From contig OZ220724.1 of assembly GCA_965116715.1 (NCBI GenBank), positions 372,001-436,000 on the forward strand: a stretch of DNA of 64,000 nucleotides. Direction: 5' to 3'. Numbering within the stretch: position 1 is the first letter of the stretch; every line of letters begins with the position of its first letter. Source of the DNA: Poriferisodalis sp965116715. Lineage in GTDB: Bacteria > Actinomycetota > Acidimicrobiia > Acidimicrobiales > Poriferisodalaceae. The position numbers and the translations under genes were made by a program. Under the pieces are notes generated by a model, which saw only the letters and a list, made by a program, of their open reading frames with translations, was not told the origin of the DNA and did not search any database. Positions 32,037 to 41,325 of this stretch are shown here, piece after piece.

Positions 32037-32207
32037 CGTGTTCCGACCCTTCCTATGGGGCAGCTCGCGGGGATTCGAGCCGACTATGAAATCTACCCAG
32101 TCGGCGCGCGTCCTGCACGTCATCTGCCGGCAACGTACTGCGTCCGGGCTGGATGAGGGGCCACCCGTCACGGTATTGCCCCAGTGTGGGGGTAGTGTCA
32201 GCCGCGC
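32037..32207. promoter_or_regulatory. Divergent region upstream of ARC and ferredoxin
   Basis: 171 bp that should contain the promoter of the proteasome cluster (rightward) and that of the ferredoxin gene (leftward). No confident -10/-35 pair is visible. A CGGGGATTCGAGCC stretch resembles a tRNA T-arm but does not pair into one. No gene is seen. Confidence 0.4.
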
Positions 32208-33971
32208 ATGGACCAAGACGGCAACGAACCCGAGCGTGGCAGCGCAGCAGAAGCGGGAGTGCTCCGCAGCCGCCTGCGCGCGCTCACCGAAGAGGTTGAC
32301 GTGCTGCGCCGCAAGCTGGCCGACACTCCGGCACGCCTCAGCACGCTCGAGGAGCGTCTGCTCGAGGCCAAGGGGCAGCTCTCGGCCGCCGTCTCCCAGA
32401 ACGAGAAGCTCACCTACACATTGCGTGAAGCGCGTGAGCACATCGCTGCGCTGCGCGAAGAGGTCGACAAGCTCACCCAGCCGCCGTCCGCATACGGAAC
32501 TTTCATCGCCCGCAACGACGACGGCACAGCAGACGTTCACGCCAGCGGCCGCAAGATGCGCGTAGCGCTGCATCCCGACCTGACCGAGACCGAGCTGGTG
32601 CCCGGCAGCGAGGTGGTGCTCAACGAGTCCTACAACATCGTGCTCGCACGCGGGCCCGAGACCTCCGGTGAGGTGGTGACCCTCAACGAGGTGCTCGAAG
32701 ACGGCTTCCGGGCGCTGGTCACCGGTCGCGCCGACGAGGAGCGCATCGTGGAGCTGGCGGGCGACCTGCGCGACGAGCCATTGCGCTCGGGCGACAACCT
32801 GCTGCTCGACGTGCGCTCCAACATCGTGCTGGAGCGACTGCCTCGACCAGAGGTGGACGATCTGCTGCTGGAAGAGGTGCCTGACGTCACCTATGAAGAC
32901 ATCGGCGGCCTCGACACCCAGATCGAGCTGATCACCGACGCCGTCGAGCTGCCGTACTTGCATCAGGACCTCTTCCGCACGTACGACCTGCCGGCGCCGA
33001 AAGGCATCCTGCTGTACGGCCCGCCCGGCTGCGGCAAGACCCTGATCGCGAAAGCAGTCGCCAACTCGCTCGCCGCCAAGGTCGGCGAGGTGTCGGGCCA
33101 GCAGGGAGCGCGCAGCTTCTTCATCAACATCAAGGGCCCCGAGCTGCTCAACAAGTACGTGGGCGAGACCGAGCGGCAGATCAGGCGGATCTTCGAGCGA
33201 GCCCGCGAGAAGGCATCCGAGGGCTGGCCGGTGATCGTGTTCTTCGACGAGATGGAATCGCTGTTCCGCACCCGCGGCAGCGGCATCAGCTCCGACATGG
33301 AATCCACCGTGGTGCCCCAGCTGCTGGCAGAGATCGACGGCGTGGAGGGCCTGCGCAACGTCATCGTGATCGGTGCGTCCAACCGCGAAGACCTCATCGA
33401 CCCGGCGATCCTGCGACCGGGGCGACTCGACGTGAAGATCAAGATCAACCGTCCTGACGAGCAGGCGGCGCTGTCGATCTTCAGCACCTACCTCACACCG
33501 AAGCTGCCGATCGATGCAATGGAAGTTACCGATCTCGGGGGCGGCGATCCGCACAAGGCCGTGCGGATCATGATCGAGCGCACCGTCGACGAGATGTACC
33601 AGCCCCATGACCTCAACCGGTTCCTCGAGGTCACGTACCAGAACGGCGACAAGGAAGTCATGTACTTCAAGGATTTCGCATCTGGGGCGATGATCGAGAA
33701 CATCGTGCGCCGGGCCAAGAAGAACGCCATCAAGCGCTCCTTGGCGACGGGGAGCAACGGCATCACGCTGGACGATCTCATGGGCTCGATACGGCAGGAA
33801 TTCCGCGAGCACGAAGACCTGCCGAACACCACGAATCCCGACGACTGGGCGAAGATCTCGGGCAAGAAGGGCGAGCGGATCGTCTTCATCCGCACGCTTG
33901 TCGACCCTGATGACAGCGATGCGCTCGGCGGACGGGCCATCGAGCGAGTGCAGACCAGCCAGTACCTCTAA
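32208..33971 (+). CDS. arc: Proteasome-associated AAA+ ATPase ARC/Mpa
   Basis: 587 residues. It forms the hexameric ring that recognises pupylated proteins, unfolds them and threads them into the 20S core. Seen: an N-terminal coiled coil (about 15-92) that binds Pup, two OB-fold segments (about 93-220), Walker A GPPGCGKT (271-278), Walker B VIVFFDEME, an arginine-finger region (NREDLIDPAILRPGRLD), and the C-terminal QTSQYL, whose Tyr-containing tail docks into the proteasome alpha ring to open the gate. It heads the rightward arc-dop-pup-prcB-prcA-pafA cluster, 11 bp before dop. Confidence 0.96.
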   Translation: MDQDGNEPERGSAAEAGVLRSRLRALTEEVDVLRRKLADTPARLSTLEERLLEAKGQLSAAVSQNEKLTYTLREAREHIAALREEVDKLTQPPSAYGTFIARNDDGTADVHASGRKMRVALHPDLTETELVPGSEVVLNESYNIVLARGPETSGEVVTLNEVLEDGFRALVTGRADEERIVELAGDLRDEPLRSGDNLLLDVRSNIVLERLPRPEVDDLLLEEVPDVTYEDIGGLDTQIELITDAVELPYLHQDLFRTYDLPAPKGILLYGPPGCGKTLIAKAVANSLAAKVGEVSGQQGARSFFINIKGPELLNKYVGETERQIRRIFERAREKASEGWPVIVFFDEMESLFRTRGSGISSDMESTVVPQLLAEIDGVEGLRNVIVIGASNREDLIDPAILRPGRLDVKIKINRPDEQAALSIFSTYLTPKLPIDAMEVTDLGGGDPHKAVRIMIERTVDEMYQPHDLNRFLEVTYQNGDKEVMYFKDFASGAMIENIVRRAKKNAIKRSLATGSNGITLDDLMGSIRQEFREHEDLPNTTNPDDWAKISGKKGERIVFIRTLVDPDDSDALGGRAIERVQTSQYL

Positions 33972-33982
33972 AGTCTCGCGCG

Positions 33983-35491
33983 GTGGCGGTTCACAAGGTC
34001 GTTGGCATCGAGACCGAGTTCGGCATTCTCCATCGCTGTGACGGCGACTCCAACCCGGTCGCGGCGTCGTCGATGATCATCAATGCCTACGTCAACGGCT
34101 TTCTGTGCCAGCGGGTCAGCTGGGACTTCGAAGACGAGCAGCCCGGCACCGATGCCCGGGGCTTCAACGAATTCGACGCTCTCGCGCCCGAGATCGAGAC
34201 GCACCTCGTCAACGCGGTGCTCACCAACGGCGCTCGTTACTACGTCGACCACGCGCATCCCGAGCTGTCCACGCCGGAGTGCTCCGATGCCCGCCAATGC
34301 GTCGTCTACGACCGGGCTGCCGAGGAGATCCTGATCCGCTCGATGGAAGCGGCCAACAACCTGTTGCCCGACGGCGAAGAGTTGGTGATCCACAAGAACA
34401 ACAGCGACGGCAAGGGCAACAGCTACGGCTGCCACGAGAACTACCTGCTTGACCGGGACGTCCCCTTCAGCCGCATCGTGACGCACATCATGCCGTTCTT
34501 CGTGACCCGGCAGATCTTCTGCGGCGCCGGCAAGATCGGCATGGAAGTTCCGATGACCGAGCCTCCGCCTGCGGCATTCGCAGACAGGCCGTTCCAGATC
34601 AGCCAGCGAGCCGACTTCTTCGAGGAGGAGGTGGGGCTGGAGACCACGCTCAAGCGGCCGATCGTGAACACCCGCGACGAACCGCACGCCGACACCCGCA
34701 AGTACCGGCGCATGCACGTCATCATCGGCGACGCCAACATGAGCGAGGTTCAGACCTACCTCAAGCTGGGCACGACCTCGCTCGTGCTCGCCATGATCGA
34801 CGACGACTTCGTGCCCGAGCCGCTGACGCCGCTTGTGCCGGTTGCGGCCTTGCGCCAAGTCAGCTGCGATACCACTCTGTCGGGGCTCGTCGAGCTCGCC
34901 GACGGCCGCTGGCTGCGTGCCACCGAGATCCAGTGGGAATACCTGGAGATGGCACGCAAGTACGCGCAGAGCCATGGCCTTGAGGCTGTCGGCGGCGACG
35001 ATGTGGGCAACGACATCCTGGACCGCTGGGAAGCTGTGCTGACCGCGCTGGAAACCGACCCGATGAGCTTGGCGACGCAGCTGGACTGGGTGGCCAAGCT
35101 GCGCCTCTATGAGGGCTTCGCGCAACGCCACGACCTCGAATGGGACGACCCGAAACTGGCAGCGCTGGACCTGCAGTACCACGACCTGCGACCGTCCAAG
35201 TCGCTCTCCCGACGCATGGGGCTCGAACGGATCACCGCGGACGACGAGGTGAACGAGGCGGTCTCCGCACCGCCGTCGACGACTCGCGCGTACTTCCGGG
35301 GTCGCTGCCTCGACAAGTTCGGCGACCAGATCGTGGCTGCCAACTGGGACTCGATGGTGTTCGACATCGGCACGGATCCCCTGCGGCGGGTGCCGATGCT
35401 GGAACCCCTGCGAGGAACCCAGACCCACGTGGGTAACTTGTTGGACGAATGCACCGACGCAGCGGAGCTGCTGCGCCGGCTGGGCAACTAG
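33983..35491 (+). CDS. dop: Depupylase/Pup deamidase Dop
   Basis: 502 residues from GTG 33983. A carboxylate-amine-ligase-fold enzyme that removes Pup from substrates and, where needed, deamidates Pup-Gln. The ATP/Mg site starts with GIETEFGI (about 6-13). NNSDGKGNSYGCHENYLLDRDV and NTRDEPHADTRKYRRMHVI are shared with PafA. The segment between them, with ETEFGI and an Asp-containing region (DGDSNPVAASSMIINAYVNG), is the Dop-type version. It is longer than PafA, as expected. Pup here already ends in Glu, so deamidation should be unnecessary and depupylation is the likely role. Located between arc and pup. Confidence 0.95.
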   Translation: MAVHKVVGIETEFGILHRCDGDSNPVAASSMIINAYVNGFLCQRVSWDFEDEQPGTDARGFNEFDALAPEIETHLVNAVLTNGARYYVDHAHPELSTPECSDARQCVVYDRAAEEILIRSMEAANNLLPDGEELVIHKNNSDGKGNSYGCHENYLLDRDVPFSRIVTHIMPFFVTRQIFCGAGKIGMEVPMTEPPPAAFADRPFQISQRADFFEEEVGLETTLKRPIVNTRDEPHADTRKYRRMHVIIGDANMSEVQTYLKLGTTSLVLAMIDDDFVPEPLTPLVPVAALRQVSCDTTLSGLVELADGRWLRATEIQWEYLEMARKYAQSHGLEAVGGDDVGNDILDRWEAVLTALETDPMSLATQLDWVAKLRLYEGFAQRHDLEWDDPKLAALDLQYHDLRPSKSLSRRMGLERITADDEVNEAVSAPPSTTRAYFRGRCLDKFGDQIVAANWDSMVFDIGTDPLRRVPMLEPLRGTQTHVGNLLDECTDAAELLRRLGN

Positions 35492-35571
35492 ACAGTCGCC
35501 CGCGAGCCATCCCTGCACACCTGCAGGCGGCTATCGGAACCCACACACAGTCGAGCTTCGAGGAGGCCCAG

Positions 35572-35763
35572 ATGGCAGAACGCGAACAGGTGCGACGGTC
35601 GGTCCCGCGAGAGACCGAGAGCCCTGCGCCGGTGGGGGCAACAGGCGAGAGCGCCACGGAGCTGAAGGCAGAGCTCGACGACCTGCTCGACGAGATCGAC
35701 GATGTGCTCGAAACCAACGCCGAGGAGTTCGTCAAGAACTACGTGCAGAAGGGCGGCGAGTGA
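35572..35763 (+). CDS. pup: Prokaryotic ubiquitin-like protein Pup (ending in Gly-Gly-Glu)
   Basis: 63 residues from ATG 35572 with GAGGAGG upstream; the open frame before it has no homology. It is the degradation tag that PafA links through its C-terminal Glu to substrate lysines. The N-terminal half is disordered and polar. The helical half ELKAELDDLLDEIDDVL (about 30-46) binds the ARC coiled coil. The C-terminus is KNYVQKGGE, so the terminal residue is encoded as Glu, not Gln. Its stop overlaps prcB by 4 bp. Confidence 0.96.
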   Translation: MAEREQVRRSVPRETESPAPVGATGESATELKAELDDLLDEIDDVLETNAEEFVKNYVQKGGE

Positions 35764-36617
35764 CCGCGATGCCGTTCTTCGCTCCGGGCGATGATCCCGG
35801 GGCGAGTTTTACCGAACTCCTGCGTCGCACAGGCGGCGAGCCGTTTGCGGGGTTCGCCCAGGCGGCGGCTGCCGACAGCGGCATCGGGCCCTTCGAAGGC
35901 GCCCACGCCACCACCGTGCTGGCGGTGCGCAGTTCTGAGGGCGTCGTGGTGGCGGGCGACCGGCGCGCCACCAGCGGGCACCTCATCAGCCATCGAGACA
36001 TGCGCAAGGTGTTTGCGGCGGACTCGTTCTCGGCGGTTGCCATTGCGGGAGCGGCGGGCCCTGCAGTGCAGATGGTGCGCATCTTTCAGCTGCAGCTCGA
36101 GTACTACGAGAAGATCGAGGGCAAGCCGCTCAGCTTGGAGGGCAAGGCGAATCAGCTCGCGGAGATGCTGCGAGCACACCTGCCTCAGGCGATGCGGGGG
36201 TTGGCGGTGGTGCCGATCTTCGCCGGCTTCGAGCCCAGCGACGGCTGCGGCCGTCTCTTCCAATACGACGTGACCGGCGGCCGCTACGAAGAGCAGGACT
36301 ACGCCACGGCCGGATCGGGGAGCCTGCATGCGGGCACCGTGCTGAAGCTCGGCTTCCGCGATGACCTGAGCGAACCCGACGCGCTGGCCCTGAGCGTCCA
36401 GGCGCTGTGGCACGCGGCCGACTCCGACAGCGCCACCGGCGGCCCCGATCCGGTACGGGGCATCTATCCGGTGCTTGCCGCGATCGGCTCGGATGGCTTC
36501 CGCCAGCTCAGCGACACCGAATCGGGCGAGGTGTTTGCGGCCCTGCAAGCCGACCTGGCGAGCGGTGGCAACGGCGGCGGGGCGGCACGCCTGCGACCCG
36601 GCGAGGCCTCGCAGTGA
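35760..36617 (+). CDS. prcB: 20S proteasome beta subunit
   Basis: 285 residues from GTG 35760, which overlaps the pup stop (GTGA); ATG 35769 is also possible. Ntn-hydrolase: self-cleavage of the propeptide exposes the catalytic Thr, most likely Thr51 in EGAHATTVLAV. Here Ala precedes the Thr, where mycobacterial PrcB has Gly. Other signature segments are GVVVAGDRRATSG, RKVFAADSFSAVAIAG with the catalytic Lys equivalent, and the late GSGSLHAGTVLKLGF. It assembles with PrcA into the four-ring core particle in the cytoplasm. Start overlaps pup and stop overlaps prcA, so the three are translated together. Confidence 0.95.
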   Translation: MTAMPFFAPGDDPGASFTELLRRTGGEPFAGFAQAAAADSGIGPFEGAHATTVLAVRSSEGVVVAGDRRATSGHLISHRDMRKVFAADSFSAVAIAGAAGPAVQMVRIFQLQLEYYEKIEGKPLSLEGKANQLAEMLRAHLPQAMRGLAVVPIFAGFEPSDGCGRLFQYDVTGGRYEEQDYATAGSGSLHAGTVLKLGFRDDLSEPDALALSVQALWHAADSDSATGGPDPVRGIYPVLAAIGSDGFRQLSDTESGEVFAALQADLASGGNGGGAARLRPGEASQ

Positions 36618-37357
36618 GCATGCCCGGGCTGTATGTCAGCCCCGAGCAGCTCATGCAGGATCGGGCCGACTACGCCCGCAAGGGCATCGCCCGTGGCCGC
36701 TCGCTGGTGACGCTCGAGTACGACGGCGGCATCGCCCTGGTTGCCGAGAATCCCAGCGCGACGCTGCGCAAGGTGTCGGAGATCTACGACCGGATCGCAT
36801 TCGGCGGCGTGGGCCGTTACATCGAGTTCGACCAGCTGCGCATCGCCGGGGTGCGCCATGCCGAGCTGAAGGGCTACCAGTACTCCCGGTCCGATGTCGA
36901 GGCGCGCAGCCTGGCCAACCAGTACGCGCAGATGCTGGGGCAGTTCTTCACCCATGAGCTGAAGCCGCTCGAAGTCGAGATCGTGGTGGTGGAGGTGGGC
37001 GCCGGGGGCGAGGCCAACCAGCTCTACCGCATCCAGTACGACGGCACGGTCATGGACGAGGAGGCCTATTGCTGCATCGGCGGCGACACTGATGCGGTGC
37101 GAGAACGGGTCGCGGAGGGGTACGACCCGAGTCTGGACGTGGCCGCTGCGATCCGCCTGGCCCAACAAGCACTCGCAGGTCCCGAGCGCGACATCTCCGC
37201 CGCCGACCTCGAAGTAGCAGTGCTGGAGGCGATCGTGCCCGATGCGTCGCATCGACGGCGCTGCTTCCGCCGTCTCGAAGATGCAGAGGTCGAAGTCGCT
37301 CTGGGCGACGATGCCGCATCGGCCGCCGACGAAGAGGCTGATCAGGACGATTCCTGA
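36614..37357 (+). CDS. prcA: 20S proteasome alpha subunit
   Basis: 247 residues from GTG 36614 (ATG 36620 also fits). It makes the outer, gating rings of the core particle. The N-terminal gate and H0 region (MPGLYVSPEQLMQDRADYARKGIARGRSLV) is the actinobacterial alpha-subunit form. ENPSATLRKVSEIYDRIAFGGVG matches the family. It has no N-terminal catalytic Thr. The C-terminus is a long acidic tail (DDAASAADEEADQDDS), common in actinobacterial PrcA. Start overlaps the prcB stop by 4 bp; pafA follows after 22 bp. Confidence 0.95.
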   Translation: MSMPGLYVSPEQLMQDRADYARKGIARGRSLVTLEYDGGIALVAENPSATLRKVSEIYDRIAFGGVGRYIEFDQLRIAGVRHAELKGYQYSRSDVEARSLANQYAQMLGQFFTHELKPLEVEIVVVEVGAGGEANQLYRIQYDGTVMDEEAYCCIGGDTDAVRERVAEGYDPSLDVAAAIRLAQQALAGPERDISAADLEVAVLEAIVPDASHRRRCFRRLEDAEVEVALGDDAASAADEEADQDDS

Positions 37358-37379
37358 TCCATCCTGATTCGGCAGTACC

Positions 37380-38747
37380 GTGAGCGCCGTGCAGCGGCGC
37401 ATCATGGGTCTCGAGAACGAGTACGGGGTCACCTGCACGCTGCGGGGACAGCGCCGACTCAGCCCCGACGAAGTGGCGCGCTACCTGTTCCGTCGTGTCG
37501 TGTCGTGGGGGAGATCCAGCAACGTCTTCCTTGCCAACGGGGCGCGCCTGTACCTCGATGTCGGCAGCCATCCCGAGTACGCGACGCCCGAATGCGACTC
37601 GGTGTATGACGTCGTGTGCCACGACCGCGCCGGAGAGCGGATCCTCGAACAGCTCGTCGCCAGCGCCACTGACCGGCTCGCCGAGGAGGCCTTCAACGGC
37701 ACGATCTTCCTGTTCAAGAACAACACCGACTCGGCAGGCAACAGCTACGGCTGCCACGAGAACTACCTGACCAACCGCGCCGACGACTTCTCGAACTACG
37801 CCGAGGTGCTGATCCCGTTCCTCGTCACCCGCCAGATCTACGCCGGGGCCGGCAAGGTGCTCAATACGGCCAAGGGCGCCCGCTATTGCATTACCCAGCG
37901 AGCCGAGCACATCTGGGAGAGCGTGTCGAGCGCCACCACCCGCAGCCGCCCGATCATCAACACCCGCGACGAGCCCCATGCCGACGCCGAGCGCTTTCGC
38001 CGGCTGCACGTCATCGTGGGCGATTCCAACATGAGCGAGTACACGTCGTTCCTCAAGATCGGCGCTGCGGCGCTGATGCTGCGGATGCTCGAAGACCCAG
38101 CCGTCGTGCTGCGCGACATGACGCTCGAGAACCCGATCCGGGCGATTCGCGAGATCAGTCACGACATCACCTGCCGCCGCAAGGTGCGCCTGTCGAATGG
38201 CCGCGAGGTCAGCGCGTTCGACATCCAGTCGGAATACCTCGAGCGAGCGCTTCGCTTTGCCGAGACCAATGAGCTGACCGCTGAAGAATCGCAGGCTCTG
38301 CGGATGTGGGAGCACGCCATGACGGTCATCGGGGACGACCCGCTCAAGCTCGACCGCGAGGTGGACTGGGTCATCAAGCACAAGCTGCTTGCCGGCTATG
38401 GCGAGCGCAACGGAGTCGGCTTCGACGACCCTCACATCGCACTGCTCGACTTGCAGTACCACCACGTCCACTCGACGCGCGGCGTGTTCTACGTGATGCA
38501 GCGACGAGGCTTGGTGGAACGGGTCCTCGATGACGCCGACATCCGCCGGGCCACCGAGGAGGCCCCCCAGACCACCCGAGCCCGGCTGCGGGGCGCGTTC
38601 GTTCGCGAGGCCAAGGCCCGTCGCCGGGACTACACGGTCGATTGGGTGCACCTGAAGCTCAACGACCAGGCCCAGCGGACCGTCCTGTGCAAGGACCCGT
38701 TTCGTTCCCACGACGAGCGCGTTGACAAGCTGATCGAATCGCTGTGA
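37380..38747 (+). CDS. pafA: Pup-protein ligase PafA
   Basis: 455 residues from GTG 37380. It uses ATP to activate the Pup C-terminal Glu and form an isopeptide bond with substrate lysines. Seen: MGLENEYGV at the start of the ATP/Mg site, YLDVGSHPEYATPECDS, FKNNTDSAGNSYGCHENYL, and NTRDEPHADAERFRRLHVIVGDSNMSE. Compared with Dop it lacks the Dop-loop insertion and is shorter. In mycobacteria pafA is followed by pafB and pafC. Those genes are absent here: a DUF3866 gene follows after 53 bp. Confidence 0.96.
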   Translation: MSAVQRRIMGLENEYGVTCTLRGQRRLSPDEVARYLFRRVVSWGRSSNVFLANGARLYLDVGSHPEYATPECDSVYDVVCHDRAGERILEQLVASATDRLAEEAFNGTIFLFKNNTDSAGNSYGCHENYLTNRADDFSNYAEVLIPFLVTRQIYAGAGKVLNTAKGARYCITQRAEHIWESVSSATTRSRPIINTRDEPHADAERFRRLHVIVGDSNMSEYTSFLKIGAAALMLRMLEDPAVVLRDMTLENPIRAIREISHDITCRRKVRLSNGREVSAFDIQSEYLERALRFAETNELTAEESQALRMWEHAMTVIGDDPLKLDREVDWVIKHKLLAGYGERNGVGFDDPHIALLDLQYHHVHSTRGVFYVMQRRGLVERVLDDADIRRATEEAPQTTRARLRGAFVREAKARRRDYTVDWVHLKLNDQAQRTVLCKDPFRSHDERVDKLIESL

Positions 38748-38800
38748 TGGGTGCCGTGGCACGCACAGATCAGCGCCGGGCAGCTGGCTGAAGGCAGCAG

Positions 38801-39844
38801 ATGCCGCGCTTCGCGCGCCTGCGAGCCGTGGAGGTGCGTGACATCAGGCCGGGCCTGCAACGCATGACCCTCGATGACGGCAGCGAGGCGTATGCGCTGA
38901 CCGATCTCTGCGGCCCCGCAGAAGCCGGTGATGAATTGCTTGTGAACATCGCGGCGATCGATCTGGGCCTGGGCACCGGCGGCGCCCACGTGGTGCACAC
39001 CAACCTAAGCTCACCGCACTTGGGCGCTGCGAGCGCAGGTCGCGTCATGAAGGCCCGTTACCTGGCGGAGCAGCTTGCGGTCGATGCATATGAGGAATCC
39101 GCCCGACGACCCGATGACTGCGGCAACGCTGACGAGCTGCCGTCGCTCGCGGGCGTCCGTGTGGTGCTGTGCGTACTGCACAGCCATGCGCTGGCGCTGG
39201 CTGCGGCGGTGTACGACGCAACCGGCAGCGCGCCGGGCTATGTGATGACCGACGGCGGTGCGCTGCCGTTTGTGCTCAGCGATCTCGCTGCCGCGTGCCT
39301 GGAGCGTGGCGCGATCGCGACAGCCGTCAGCGCCGGGCAGGCGTTCGGCGCGCCCATCGAGTCGGTGACCGTGACCTCTGGTGTCGCGGCGCTGGCGTCA
39401 CGGCACATTGACCGCGTGATCGTGTCGCCCGGGCTTGGACATCTCGGCACCGCAAGCGCGCTCGGGTTCTCGGGACTGGACCTGGCCGGGCACGCCGCAA
39501 CCTTGGACGGTCTCGGCGCCGCCACGGCACTGGCAGTGAGGGCGTCAGCGCAGGATCAGCGGGCGCGCCATCGCGGGGTGAGCCACCACGCCCAGACGTT
39601 GGCTGCGCTGTCGCCGGCGCGGACCGTCGTGCCGGTGCCCGCCGGTATCGCCGCTGCGCCGGGTGATGCCGCCTGGATCGCCTCGCTGGGCGATCGAGCG
39701 GTGTTGGGCGACCCGATCGACGTCGCGGGGGCGCTCGGCAGGGCTGGCCTTGCCGTTACCTCGATGGGACATCGGCTGGAGGCGGATCCGCAGGCATGCA
39801 GGTGGCTCGGAGCGGCCGCGGCCTGGTTGGCGGCACGCTCATGA
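38801..39844 (+). CDS. DUF3866-family protein
   Basis: 347 residues from ATG 38801. An uncharacterised actinobacterial/firmicute family. Recognised segments are YALTDLCGPAEAGDELLVNIAAIDLGLGTGG near the N-terminus, AHVVHTNL, VLCVLHSHALALAAAVY, and a conserved TDGGALP. There are several Gly/Ala-rich strands but no membrane helix or signal peptide. The stop overlaps the signal peptidase ATG by 4 bp. Position after pafA suggests cotranscription with the proteasome cluster; no function can be deduced. Confidence 0.8.
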   Translation: MPRFARLRAVEVRDIRPGLQRMTLDDGSEAYALTDLCGPAEAGDELLVNIAAIDLGLGTGGAHVVHTNLSSPHLGAASAGRVMKARYLAEQLAVDAYEESARRPDDCGNADELPSLAGVRVVLCVLHSHALALAAAVYDATGSAPGYVMTDGGALPFVLSDLAAACLERGAIATAVSAGQAFGAPIESVTVTSGVAALASRHIDRVIVSPGLGHLGTASALGFSGLDLAGHAATLDGLGAATALAVRASAQDQRARHRGVSHHAQTLAALSPARTVVPVPAGIAAAPGDAAWIASLGDRAVLGDPIDVAGALGRAGLAVTSMGHRLEADPQACRWLGAAAAWLAARS

Positions 39845-40515
39845 GCATCCCCGACGAACCCGACAGCGGGGAGTCTCCCGACAGCGAGGGATCTGGATCG
39901 TCGGGGCGCGACCCCCACGAGTCCGCCGGTCCGGACCCAGATGGCTCGCTGACCCCGCGGGGTCGCCAGCCCCGCATCAGGCGGGCGATGAGCCGGCGCA
40001 CACGTGCCGTGCTGTCGTGGTCGTGGGTGCTGATGGCTGCGGTGGTGCTCGCGTTGCTGATGCGGACATTTCTCGTCGCGGCGTTCTTCATCCCGTCCGA
40101 GTCGATGGAGCCTGAACTGCAGATCGGTGACCGGCTGCTGGTTTCGAAGCTCAGCTATCGCATCGGCGATCCCAGTCCCGGCGACGTCGTCGTCTTCAGA
40201 ACTCCCGACGTGATGCGGGAGCCCGAGACCGCTGAGCTGGTCAAGCGAGTCGTGGCGGTCGGGGGACAGACCGTCGCTGCAACCGATGGTCGGCTCATCA
40301 TCGACGGGACGCCGCTCGATGAGAACTACCTGCCGACCGACGCCTACACGCGCGACTTCGGTCCGGTGCTGGTACCCGACGACTACGTGTTCGTCATGGG
40401 AGACAACCGGTTCGCCAGCCAGGACAGCCGCTATTTCGGCCCGATCCACAGCGACGAGATCATTGGGCGGGCATTTGCGCGCTTCTGGCCGCCCACGCGG
40501 CTCGGCGGCCTGTGA
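39841..40515 (+). CDS. lepB: Signal peptidase I
   Basis: 224 residues from ATG 39841, overlapping the DUF3866 stop. It removes signal peptides from exported proteins at the outer membrane face. A long acidic/Pro/Ser cytoplasmic leader (1-45) and basic patch precede one membrane helix (about 57-80). Catalytic Ser88 lies in FIPSESMEP and Lys135 in LVKRVVAVGG. The late family motif MGDNRFASQDSRYFGP is present. Related to the Tat genes just downstream only by general theme (export). Confidence 0.95.
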   Translation: MSIPDEPDSGESPDSEGSGSSGRDPHESAGPDPDGSLTPRGRQPRIRRAMSRRTRAVLSWSWVLMAAVVLALLMRTFLVAAFFIPSESMEPELQIGDRLLVSKLSYRIGDPSPGDVVVFRTPDVMREPETAELVKRVVAVGGQTVAATDGRLIIDGTPLDENYLPTDAYTRDFGPVLVPDDYVFVMGDNRFASQDSRYFGPIHSDEIIGRAFARFWPPTRLGGL

Positions 40516-40563
40516 GCCCTCCGAGAAGCGACCCTGTCGCGAAGCTGGCCCCCAAGGGCGATC

Positions 40564-41325
40564 TCAGGCGGACTGAGCCTCGCAGAGGTCGCCGTCGCTG
40601 TGCGATTGGGACGGATCGCTGCGGGAAGTGACGCCTGCCAGGAGACGGTCGACGTGGTCGCCGTAGAGACCGTCGAGACCCATGTCGCGCAGCCCCGCCG
40701 CCAAGCGGGTGTGCTGGACATCCCACCCGAAGCAGAAGCGTTCGAATCGGTGGAACAGCGCCGCAAGCCCGCCTGTCCAGTCTTTCGCCGGGAGGTTCAC
40801 CGCGTCGATACCGCTGTCGGCCATGGCGGCGGCTCGACGCTCAGGGCCTTCCTTCATGCGCCGGACCCGGGTCGAGTCGACGATGTGGGCGCTGGTGCGA
40901 CTTCTCATGTCGGTCAGCAGGCCCCAGTCGCGGTGACATATCCACAAGCGCTGCTCGGCTCCCGCATTGCGGGCGGCCTCGATGACAGCGTCAGCGGCTG
41001 CGGGGTCCTTGAGATCTACTGAGAGCTCGAAATCTGAGCCGCAGGCGTCGTACATTTCCGCCAGCGTGGCGACGCCAGGCCCGATGCGCTCGCGCCGCAG
41101 CGAGCTGAATGCGCGGCGGACGCCCCGGTGCCACGCAACCCCGTCGTGGTCCAGCATCGGATGCCCGTCGCTGCTGAGCCAGACGTCGGTCTCGAGGCCG
41201 GTGGCCCCCAGTTCCAGTGCTGCTGCGAACGTTTCGAGTGCGTTGTCGGGGCCGTGAGCCCGACCGCCGCGGTGCGCAAAGGTGATCGGGGGCGTGCGAA
41301 GGGACGGCAGCGGCTGCGGGGGCAC
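40564..41325 (-). CDS. Glycerophosphodiester phosphodiesterase-family protein
   Basis: 253 residues from GTG 41325. The GDPD fold splits glycerophosphodiesters into glycerol-3-phosphate and an alcohol. Seen: HRGGRAHGPDNALETFAAALELGATGLETDVW with His18-Arg19 and Glu45/Asp47, then the second catalytic His60 in MLDHDG. ELSVDLKDP carries a metal-ligand acidic residue. There is no signal peptide, so it is cytoplasmic. The frame is open further upstream but without homology. It is the only minus-strand gene between arc and nudix apart from the ferredoxin, inserted between lepB and the small membrane gene. Confidence 0.87.
   Translation of the reverse strand: MPPQPLPSLRTPPITFAHRGGRAHGPDNALETFAAALELGATGLETDVWLSSDGHPMLDHDGVAWHRGVRRAFSSLRRERIGPGVATLAEMYDACGSDFELSVDLKDPAAADAVIEAARNAGAEQRLWICHRDWGLLTDMRSRTSAHIVDSTRVRRMKEGPERRAAAMADSGIDAVNLPAKDWTGGLAALFHRFERFCFGWDVQHTRLAAGLRDMGLDGLYGDHVDRLLAGVTSRSDPSQSHSDGDLCEAQSA

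Noticed and set aside
32060..32110. tRNA-like T-arm (CGGGGATTCGAGCC) upstream of ARC
   Set aside because: The T-stem does not pair and no acceptor or anticodon arm can be drawn on either strand.
32037..33812. Upstream extension of the ferredoxin frame across ARC
   Set aside because: Antisense to the ATPase. The ferredoxin starts with the conserved MKVWID at 32036.
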